Below are positions 26,601 through 38,600 of a DNA stretch of 64,000 bases, one piece after another; position 1 is the first letter of the stretch; every line of letters begins with the position of its first letter. The notes under the pieces were generated by a model. The model had not been told where the DNA came from and did no database searches. It saw nothing but the letters and a program-made list of their open reading frames with translations. Source of the DNA: Hemicordylus capensis (taxonomy: Eukaryota > Chordata > Lepidosauria > Squamata > Cordylidae); NCBI RefSeq assembly GCF_027244095.1, contig NC_069665.1, positions 3,288,501 through 3,352,500 of the forward strand. The letters are read 5' to 3'. Position numbers and translations under genes: made by a program.

Positions 26601-29600
26601 CTGACAGCCAAACCATAGACTCACTCTAAGCTGGCTTCACTTTAGCTAGAAGCCTCTCCCCACCAGACACATACAACCCCACGTTCAGTGTTGCACAACA
26701 AGGCAAACACATCTGAAAGCACCAGACCCCCATATCGAACATGCCTCTTCCAGCACAGGCATGCAACACCAGGAGCACCGAATCACCACAAGAGCCTCCC
26801 GTTCATCTGTGCAATCAAGTTAGCTCTGCCAGGGGACTCTGCTCGTGGTTACCCCGAGTTTACCTGCACAACCCCCACTTAGGCTTCTTTCGGTTTTGCT
26901 TCACATTAAAACCAAAGGAGGAACAGCCAAAACCATAGTCTGGACACGCAACACAAACACTAAGACCACGGATATGACTGCTGAGTTCCAGTCTACACAC
27001 AAGCAAGCAGCTCAAGGAGCAGGTGGCCAGCCCCTGCCTCATCTCTTGATCAAAGTAATTATTTGCAGGCCCAGAAAACCAGCTGCAGCCCAATGCACAG
27101 CCTCCTGGGAGAACAGAATGAATGACATCTGACAAAGCAATTCTAGTAGAGCATTTGAATGATAGTGCAGATCTTGCACTCTCTCCCTTGCACCCTCCTC
27201 AGGGGACAATTAGCAGGTAAGAACTGGAACCCTGCCTACACCATAGACTTCTAGTAAATAAGGACAAAAGTTATAATAAGGAAGCGAAAATCAAGATCGT
27301 GCACCAGCTTTGTCACTACGGGTGTGGGGGTGTTGGGGAAGCAGTGTGCCCCAATATAATTTTTACACACACACACACTTAATAACACACACTCAAGATG
27401 AAAAAGGCTAGGAATGCACTGCCTCAGAGTGTATTTGGCCACACACTATCATCTCATGCCTTCTGCAGTCTCATTTTAGTCCTCTGGGGGTTTATACACA
27501 AGCCACAATCCTCTGCAGACATCCACTTGCATTTCTAGGCACATCACATATGACTAGGACTACAAATATTTATAAACTGCTTTTCAACAAAGCGGTTATC
27601 AAAGCGGTTTACATAGAAAAATATAAACAGAAATCTACATATAAAATCAAAGACTACAGGCATGCTGGGGACCACTGCCAGGGTCAGCATAGTTTAATCA
27701 GAGTTAAGGGAAAGGAACGCAGACAAGAGGCCACCTCCAGCCACCAGGACCAAGGACACTGAGCTGGGATGTCCAGCTAATGCATCCTGTCTGCTCTCAA
27801 GTGGCCAGTGCATCTCTGAAAGGAAAATATTAAGTCCTTGGTTTATAGTATCCTTTTAAAAAATAAGCTCCTGCTCAGCTATTTCCCCTCCCATGTGCAC
27901 GTTTGGAAATACAACAGATCAAGAAACAAGCCAGTATGTTAAAAAAAGGGGGGGGGGAGCAGAGATACTAGTTTCAGCCACGGAAATCTTCACTCTATGG
28001 GGATAAAAATGAAAGCTCAGAATCCAAACTTACTGATTTTTCAGAAACAGTTTCTGAAAGAGAAACACTTAATGATAATATTTTTAAGCTATATTATTAA
28101 AATGACACAGTACTGGTTTCATGAGGCTAATTTTATTAACAGCTACTGTGACTAACTATATGAGATGATGTATTACTAACAAGTTCATTGTTGTACAGTT
28201 TGATTCAGTGGCTCAGTTCACACTGATCCACCCACTTTGGCTTAACCATATACTGTGACTTGGATTGTTAAATGATGCGGCCCGGGCCATGCCTTCTTCA
28301 GAGAGGTGTAAGGGGGAGAGCAAAGAGCAAGCTATAACCTAGACAGCAGGCCCACCACCCCAGAGATATTTGTCTCCTCCCACTCACCCCGTTCAATTGT
28401 AGCTATGCCAGGGCTTGTGCAAAAGCAGGAACCACAGTTTAGCTCTGGCTTACAAAAAAAACCCAACTTGAAGTTGTTTTCACATTCTGGTTTGTAAGCC
28501 AAAGTTAAACCACTTTCGGGATCCACAGAAGCCAAAGAACCAGGATTTAACATGCCTGGATTTCCAGCAGCATGCAACCCAAAAAAGGAAAGAACTCCAG
28601 CACACTGACTTGGCTGTCAAGTCAGTGCCATCAAGTCAGTGTCGACTCATAACAACCACATAGATAGATTCTCTCCAGGATGATCTTCAACTTGGCCTTT
28701 GAGGTCTCTCAGTGGTACATTCATTGCTGTCGTAATCAACTCCATCTACCTTGCTGATGGTTGTCCTCTTCTTCTCTTGCCTTCAACTCTTCCCAGCATT
28801 ATGGACTTCTCAAGGGAGCTGGTTTTTCGCATAATGTGCCCAAAGCATGCTAGTTTGAGCCTGGTCATTTGTGCCTCGAGTAAAAATTCTGTATTGATTT
28901 GTTCTCCTGGCTGTCCATGGTATCCTCGAAAGTCTTCTCCAGCACCAAAGTTCAAAAGCGTCAATGCTTTTTCTACCTTGCTTCTTCAAAGTCCAGCTTT
29001 CACATCCATAGGCCTTCATTGATACTCTATTATTGAAAGCAACCCCCAACTATTTTTTAAAAATATCTGAAGACCCACCTCTTCACCCAAGCTTTTTCAG
29101 CTTTTTAAATTTGTAGTTTTAATTTTATACTGTTTTAATTTTATACTGTTTTTAAGTTGTTAAACTGTTTTAGCCTTTTATATTTGTTTTAATTGTTTTT
29201 ATGTTGTTATTAACCACCCAGAGATGAAAGTTTGGGCGGTATACAAATCAAATCAAAATCAAAATCAAATCATGTGAATTATGTGGACCAGGCCAAAATC
29301 AAGATTTGCTAATGGTTCTTAACACTGTGGTGTGTTCTTTTCCACCCTTTCCCAGACTTCTGGAAACACCTTGGAAAAGGGTTGTAGCTAGTCGTGTGTA
29401 CTGTAATTTGCTGCTTTTAATATTGTAAACCACTTTGGGTGCCTTTGTCAAGGCAGAAAGGCAGTATTAAAAAGTAGCAAAACAAACAAACAAACAAATA
29501 AATAAATATGCTCCAGGGCCTGACAAATCCCAGGAACCTGGAAGTCACAGCACCTAGTCTAGGTTATTTAGAGGTAGAGTTATTTAATAAATTCTTTGTC

Positions 29601-32600
29601 CTAGGCAGCCCTATTTCTGTTCTAAGTATGTTACTTGTAACGGGATAAAGAAAAACCCAATTACCCTCCTCTCATGATGTCCATCACTAAGTCCAGTGAT
29701 CTTGTCCAGTTTTCTTTTTCCGACTCCTAAATTTTTGGGCTACATTTAGAGCTAGATCCAAAGAAAAACTGTCACGGCTTGGCATTCCAAGGTTGACAAA
29801 CAGTTATTGCGGGTTTTCGTATTTTCTTCCATTTCTGGAAAATGCTGACACTATCTAGCTGGAAGAGGTTTCTAAATTGTGTTAACATCTTCCTTTTAAG
29901 ATGAAATTTTCCCAACACTGATCATTTCCAGTTCAGTTTCCTCGGTTTACAACTTGAAAATACCAAGATGTTTTGGTACATTTGGCTAAAACAGCTTGCT
30001 GCTCAATCTCCAGTACTGGGTACACTTGTAATTATCTGAATAAAACTAAGACATTTATATTTTCAAATCTTATTAAATAGTTCAATTTAATATGCTAAAG
30101 CATTTTATGTTCTTAGACTTGATAGGAATGTTGTGCACAGTCTTCCACTTTCCCCAAAGTTTCAATTTTTTTCCACCAAAACAGGAGAAACTGTCCCATT
30201 GCCAGGGGAATTTGAATCCCTCATCCAGGAGTCTGACTAAATATCTGCTCAGAGCCCTGTTCCTTGCCCTCCCTGTAAAGACAGAGCTGGGACAGATGAT
30301 TCCTTGGGGTAAAGGACCTGCAGACCCACAATCCAATGCTGTACTCATCACATTGCCAAAACAGGTATGAAAGCCCAACGCATCATTTCTTTTTTCAAGG
30401 ATATGCATTCAGAACTCGGAATGTACAAATATGGTTTTAACTGTTGAAGTTAGCTTGGTTAAAAGGACTAGAACTGCCACAGCATTCAGGCAATGGCAGT
30501 TCAAACACAAGCATGACTCATCACAGCAGCAATTTACACTGTGGTTGCAAAAATGCAGAGGTGGAAATTACCAGCCTTAACCCATAAAGTTGCAGTGAAG
30601 AGCTATGAAGAAGACTACCACTCTACCCAGCTTTCCTTCCTCAAGAAGATTCTAAGCATAACTGAGTATCTGCTCAGAGTCCTGGCCACACACAAGGGAG
30701 TATGTGAGACAAGCCTCAAATACATTAACTAACCTTGACTTCAGTCAATGTCTTAGTACAGCTATGCAAGTGTGACATCTATATTACCAAAATGCAGAAG
30801 GGAGTTACCAAAAGCAGGATGCAGAAGGAAGACCTTGCTATTTTTCTTGACAGGCTGTCACTAGATGCAATGGAACCCCATTTACCAGGAAAGTGGGTAA
30901 GGATGGAGTATTTTCCTCCAGACTGCAAGAACAAAACATAAATACAAGCTAGTCCAGGGGTAGACAACCTTGCTTCTCCAGCCACTGTTGTGGTACAACT
31001 CCCATGGGGTGATGGGAGTAATAGTTCAATGACTGCTGGAAAGCCAAGGTTGCCTGCCCTTGAGCTAGTCTATGTAACAGTACCTTATTCCAGATCACAA
31101 CCTTCAATTAAAAAAAAAATTAAAAAGATGCTCTTCCAAGAGACACATGTGCTTCAAATGAATTAAGGCGCTCAGTGGCTTTTTCACTGAACAAAGATTA
31201 ATTTTTGCCACAGTCAAGAACTGCACTTTAAAGAACTTCCTACGTATCACCAGTGGGAAGTTAGGCTGAGAACACACAGCCAAGGACACAAGTTAGTTAT
31301 AAGTTTATTCGGTCATTGACCAGCAAAAAGGACACAATGTGAACAGCACATTAAACCAAGTATCAGAACATGGGGCGGCAGAGAGGAGCTTGTGAAAGGC
31401 CCAGTTTAGCATAATTAAGAATAAGCCACAGCATGCCCTTGGGTCACACACCTGCTCCATACCCAGCAAGTTGGTAGTTCAGAGCCTGCTTTGTTTGAAC
31501 TAAGCACAGTTTGGATAAACTAGTTTCGCAAGTTTGGACATAACTGTAAAACCGTCATTTACTCAAAACCAAAAATAACCCTCCCCCTGCCCAATCTCCT
31601 CCTCTTGAGCATGAAAAATGGGGGAAGGCAGCATGAGCGCCACTAACATATGAGTCACTCTCATAACATTAAACCATGCATTACATGTCAACCAAACCTA
31701 CATATCCACAGCGAATACCTGCTAAGCCCTTGTTTAGGAGAAAGTTCATCCAAAGCTAACACCTATCCAAAATGAGCAGAGTTCTAGAGTTCAAGGGTAG
31801 GCTGTTAAGTAGACTGTAGTCTAAATGTGGACCATCTGAAGGTTGCTGGGATTCTTGTAAAAGAAAACTGGACTAGGTGGACCTTAATCTAATCCACAAC
31901 TGGTGAAGACCACCCTTTCCCTAAATGCTGCAGGCAGAGTAACCTAAGCCACCTAATGGTGCAGCGGGGAAATAACTTGCCTAGCGAGCAAGAGCTTGTC
32001 GGTTCGAATCCCCGCTGGTATGTATCCCAGACTATAGGAAACACCTATATTGGGCAGCAGCGATATAGGAAGGTGATGAAAGGCATTACCTTATACTGTG
32101 CGGGAGATGGCAATGGTAAACCCCTCCTATTTTCTACCAAAGTCAACCACAGGGCTCTGAGGTCTCCAGGACACCAACTCAACAGCGCAACTTTACTTTG
32201 AGCAACCTAACTTCAAGGACTCAATGGTGTCATTTACTTCAGGTGGATTAGGAAAGTGAACATGTACTGGTGTTGAACTGAAGCACTCTCTTCTGCCATG
32301 GCTACTAAAAGAGCCTATCAAGACAGTGATTTTAAGTTTATTTTTCAGCCCTGTACTATTGCAGGAAGTTTTTAAACCATTAAAGGTTTCTTAAGTGGCG
32401 CAGCAGGGAAATGTTCGACTAACAAGCAGAAGGTTGCCAGTTCGAATCCCCGCTGGTATGTTTCCCAGATTATGGGAAACACCTATATCAGGCAGCAGCG
32501 ATATAGGAAGATGCTGAAAGGCATAATCTCAGACTGTGCAGCAGGAGGCAATGGTAAAACCTTCCTGTATTCTACCAAAGACAATCACAGGGCTCTGTGG

Positions 32601-35600
32601 TCACCAGGAGTCAGAATCAACTTGACGACACACTTTACCTTTATACAGTACTTACTAGCATCCCCTGCTAACTTGGCAAAGAGGCACCTTTTAACGTGGT
32701 GATTCTATTGAGCAGGGGGAAAGTAACTGATCCTATCCACCCACAGCACAGTACTTCCAGTCACTGTTGCTAGTGTCTAGCTTATGTTTCTTTTTAGATT
32801 GTGAGCCCTTTGGAGACAGGGATCCATCTTATTTATTTATTTATTATTTCTCTGTGTAAACTGCCCTGAGCCATTTCTGGAAGAGCGGCATAGAAATCGA
32901 ATGAATGAATGAATGAATGAATAGAATATGACAGAACATTGCATTGCACATAACTTAGCACATGGAAGTACTACAAATATTGATGATTTTAATGTTGATC
33001 ACCTTAGTTTGATCATTGATCATTTAGTTTCTATTCAGAACTGTATACCCAGAAATGGAACTGCAAAGTGCTCATCCACAAGGTTTCTAAAGGCTACGAT
33101 CCTTTACATGCTTATTAAGAAGTCCCATGTTCAGTGGGACCTACTTCTGAATAAACGCACAGGATGAGATTTCTTGTATATTTTTTGACAAATCAAAGTA
33201 AAATCAAAAAGAAAAGGTTGTTTGAGATTAGGAAGTAGGGCTGTGCAATTCGGGTTTTCAGTGATTCGGTTCGGGTCCACCCCGATCTGTTCTGTGCCCG
33301 AATCTGGGCCACCCGAATCACCCCTGATTCGGATTAAATCCGAATCCGAATCGATTCGGGAAGGAAAGATGGGTCCCAGGGGGGCAAAATAGTGGGGTGG
33401 GGTGGTAGTGCACAATGGTTGGAGGCTACCACCCAAATTTCAGGGGAATTGGGCAAAGGGCTGATTTTTGGGGAATTTTTTGAAGTTTTAGTGTCTTTGG
33501 GGCAGTTCGGGGGCATAGAGTGGGATCTGGGCAAAAAGAGTGGGATGGGGTGGTAGTGCCTAATGGGTGAAGGCTACCACCCCAATTTCAGAGTGATTGG
33601 GCAGAGGGCTGATTTTTGGGGAATTGTTGGAATTTACGTGTCTGTAAGGTTTTCCCCCATAGAGAAGCATTGAGGTGTCAGCAAATGGATAGCTTCACGC
33701 GGGGGGCAAAGGGGTGGCCTAGAGCAGTGTGGGGTTGGTGGTAGTGCTATGTAGGGTCAAGGAAGCTACCTGATTTTTTTCAAAGGATTTGGGCAGAGGG
33801 CTGATTTTTGGGGAATTGTTAAAGTTTATGCGTCTTTAAGGTTTTTCCCCATAGAGAAGCATTGAGGTGTCAGCAGCCCCATAAATGCACTTGGGGGGGT
33901 GCTGGGGTGGCCCAGAGCGAGTGGTGATTTCTCATTAGCTATCATAGAATCCACACACAGAATACCTCTGAAACAACAGAACCCTGTACCCCATGGGTTA
34001 GAAACCCATGGGGGTGGTTGGCACCCTATGTGCACTACACTACCACTCGCTCTGGGCCACCCCAGCACCCCCCAAGTGCACTTTAACCCTACATAAACTT
34101 TAACATAAACTTTAACCCTACCTGGCACTACCACCAACCCCACACTGCTCTAGGCCACCCTTTTGCCCCCCGCGTGAAGCTATCCATTTGCTGACACCTC
34201 AATGCTTCTCTATGTGGGAAAACCTTAGACGCGTAAACTTCAACAATTCCCCAAAAATTAGCCCTCTGCCCCATCACTCTGAAATTGGGGTGGTAGCCTC
34301 CACCCATTAGGCACTACCACCCCACCCCACTCTTTTTGCCCAGATGCCACTCTATGCCCCCAAACTGCCCCAAAGACACTAAAACTTCAAAAATTCCCCA
34401 AAAATCAGCCCTTTGCCCAATTCCCCTGAAATTTGGGTGGTAGCCTCCAACCATTAGGCACTACCACCCCACCCCACTATTTTGCCCCTGGGACCCAAAA
34501 TTCGGGCTGACATCACTTCAGACCTTTTTGCATTCAAATCAATGGCTGCAAAAAGGTGGGAAATTCAAAGAGATGTCATCCTGAATCACCCGAATTTTTC
34601 GGGCCCGAAATTCGGGTGATTCGGCTCGGCCCCGAAAAATATCGGGGGACATCGGGGGTGATTCGGTTCAGACCCGAATCCCCCAAAATTGCTCGTTTCG
34701 GGCACAGATCGTTCTGTGCCCGAAATTTTTTGCACATCCCTATTAGAAAGTCTGCAAATTTACACAGAAACAGGAAGAACTGTGTTTAGAAAAAAACACC
34801 CAAAGGTTTCTCTAGACATAGAGAATACCCCTATAATGTTTTGAGTGTTCCAAGTTCTTCCCATACATTCTTAGTAATCCTTATAATCACCATGTAAAGC
34901 AAGTCAGTATCTTCCCTATATCACAGGGCTTGATTAATCCTAAGCACCAAGGAGCCATGGCAGCTATGAATTTAACCATGGTGCCTGGACTAGGATATTC
35001 AGAAGTCTCTATTTGCCCCAGGCAGGCAGCCCTGTTGCTGATCTAGGTCTTCTGCTTGTAAAGGGGACAAAGAGAAGCCCATTTACCCTCCCCCTCCACA
35101 ATGTCCATCACCAAATCCAGTCATCTGCCCAGGGTCCATTTCCTGGCTCCAAGATCCAAAGAATATTTGTCAAGGCCTGCTACATTGCATATGGTAGCAG
35201 GACCCTGAAAAGCAGAGAGCCAGTTTGGATGTCACACAGAACCACTGCAAAAATCTTGGTTCTCTTCAAAGGTGCACACTCTTAAGAATTATACTTCTGA
35301 CTGAAGTTAGGAACAAATCCAAATCAATAACATCATCCAAATCAACTGATCTTGGTTTGTACCAAATTGCTTGAAAACTTGGTGGGTTTCAAATTTCAAT
35401 TATAAGCAATTAGATTAGAATAAAGCAAGATTAGTCAGTTCAGACATCATGACCCATTTTGATTTGCTTCTAGCTGCAACTGGAAATAGAATTCTTCTGA
35501 TTTGCGCACAAGGGGTGCACATGTCCCCAAGGATTTGAGATGTTGTGTATGAGTTAACCGTGGTTCCACATGACGTTTGAAGTGGCCCAGTGTGAATACC

Positions 35601-38600
35601 CTATAGCAGGGGTGGGGAACCTTGGCACTCCAGCTGTTTTTGAACTACAACTCCCACCATCCCCAGCCACAATAATTATGGCTGGGGATGATGGGAGTTG
35701 TAGTTCAAAAACAGCTGGAGTGCCAAGGTTCCCCACCCCTGCCCTATAGCATAAACTAACTCAGAGCTCAGGTAGACTCATTAATAGCAACACACACAAG
35801 TGAGAAACCTGGTCTTGAAGGTCCTTTAATGAAGATTGTCACACTCTCTGTGGTCTCTTAATTGTGGAATTACAGGGTTCTATGGTTTACAGAACTGTAC
35901 TTGTCCAAGACTCCTATTTCTTACATAAAGTACATTCATATTAAATATTTATTAAAAGCATTTTGAAGAACTAAAGGAAAGCAATAACCAAGTTTCAATA
36001 TGCTAAAAAATGTGTTTTACCAGTTATGAAACAATACTTCTATAAGATCTCTTCGTTTCCCCAAAAATGTCTTTCCATATCAAGCCCCAAGGCAAGTACA
36101 AGAAGTTTTCCAGCCCCTCTCCTAGCTGTAACATCTACAGGCCAACAGCTAAATTATCTGAGAAGTTACCATTAAGGCACTACCCAACTATTGCCCCCTC
36201 CTACAGCTCTTATTAAGTGGGCAGATTGATATTTAGGAACCACCTTATGGTCACCTGAGATGAGAGCACCAGGTAGACAACTACAGCACAGTGGGCAGGG
36301 GAGGGGGTGAAGTAGCATTCAGAGTGGATTGAAAAGCCCTTCTGACTAGAGTACTGCACAGGAAGCTGGTTCCAAATCATATAAAGAAGTAGTTTCAAGA
36401 TAAGAGGCTGTGAAATACAAACAGAATGGAACAGCATAACCAAATGCACCACATATGAATGCTACTAACAGTACCTGAAAGTACAATACCCAGCTTATGA
36501 AATTAAAACTACCTTCACACACACACACACACCCCTTTTAAACTGAACACATTTTCTTCTCCCACCTCACACAAGAAGTTGTGATGTGGTTCATCTCAGG
36601 CCCTTTTTGGACAGTTCCCACAACACAAATAACCTAATGTAGTTCAGTGGTTCTCAAACCCGGGTCCCCAGATGTTGTTGGACTTCAACTCCCATAATCG
36701 CACAAGACCTAAGTTTAAAAAACCCTGCCCTAGCTGAACTGAGCCATCTAAGAAGCAGCAGGATAAGATACAAATACAGCCCAGTGCTTGAGGAAGACGC
36801 CAAGCTGGCAAGCTCATGTACACAAGTGTCAAAGACAGCTAGTTACCAAGTTATGTGAAATCTAAGGCTGCAGTCCAGGGAGGCACATATGCCATATTTT
36901 TCATGATCTTTACTCATCCTGAAGATTAAATTCTTTGACTGGAGGCACTATGTACTTGCTAAGTTCAGTTGCTGAAACTATCTTAGGAACACAGGAAGCT
37001 GCCATATACCGAGTCAGACCATTTGTCGATCTAGCTCAGTATTGTCTTCACAGACTGGCAGTAAACAGTGGGTGGATTCTTCCAAGCAACTAGCTCAAAA
37101 GGCAAGAAATCATCTGGTGCACAGTTAGGGCACAATCCACCCTAGGGCAGACATACTATGGACCATTAGGGAGGTTGTGTACACCTTCTGCATCCCTATC
37201 CATCCTAGTTACTCAATCTCAGATAATTTTCACTAAGTCAAAAAAGAGAACTGAGTGGGGCCATGGGTAGTATGCAAAGACCTCTTGGTCCCTGCACAGC
37301 AGTTATCAAAAAACTGGATCAGGTATGAGCGAGGAAAGCCTCTGTTGAGCTTTGATGATGATCCTTCCACTTAGCATAACCAGAAAATGAAGCATTTCTT
37401 AAATCTGAGATTTTCCCCTCATTTGATTAGTTAGCTTGGATGACTAAAGAATTCAGAAACTCAAAAAGTTAATTTTTAGTTCAAGGCATGCAAATTCAGG
37501 CCAGAGCTGGGGGTTTTTTGGTTTTTTGTTTTAAGATAAGTGTGCACGCCATCTTACTGTACCATTACTAGCATAATCCAAAATACACAACATTAATTTG
37601 AATATTAGTTTCTAATTTTCTTAAACATGGGGCGGGGGGAACGCATAACAGTTTATCATTACCCTCTTCCTGTTCAATACTACTACCCCCCCCCCCCCAA
37701 TAAAATGAATTGCAATGAGAAAACAAGAAGAGGAAGAGAAACAACAACAACAATCTATATACCGCTTTTCAACAAAAGGTTCCAAAGTGGTTTACACAGA
37801 GAAATAATAATACAATGGCTCCCTGTCCCCAAAGGGCTCACAATCTAAAAAGAAACACAAGGCAGACACCAGCAGCAGTCACTGGAGGTACTGTGCTGTA
37901 GGTGGATAGGGCCAGTTACTTTCCCCCTGCTAAATAAAGAGAATCACAATGTAAGAAGGTGTCTCTTTGCCCAGTTAGCAGTGTTATTTATAATGAGCAA
38001 AAACTTGGATGCTTCTGTAAGTTGCACTGAGCTACAAAATAATCCCTGTAAGCCAGAAACTTATCAACTAAAGTTAGATGAACAGAATTCTGCTCCAATT
38101 TCAGGGGTCTATTCTTTCTCCACCATGATCACCACCTTAACTGAAAATTTTCTTGACAGAGCTTAAGTCACTTGATGGCAATGAGCAGTGTATTTAGAGA
38201 GCACATAATGCCTTGCCTCATACAAAAAGGTCTGGCCCAGTGCAGACGTCACACAAAACCATTATTTAACCCAGTTCTGTGCAACATCCCCTAGCTTTAG
38301 GCAGGCGTGCTCAAGGGTAAGGGGACCCTTTGCACATGAGAGGAATGACTCTACTTCCGATTTACTGCAACATCTGAATATGGTAAATACGGTTTTGTTA
38401 TAAACTGACTTGCAAACAAACTGGGATCTGAAGTAGGCATTCAGATGTCACAGCAAATCTTGCCTTGTTCCAAACCAGGATTCCAAAGAGATTCATTCCT
38501 CTCACACCTGATGGGGAGGCGGTAATGTATTTTCCCAAGGATAGGGAACATCATGTGAAACCCAGAATTAAGCCATGGTTCCACATGACATCTGAACTGA

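Noticed and set aside
33131-34789. Several 60-105-codon frames inside the foldback element
   Set aside because: They follow the inverted tandem units and have no transposase motifs.
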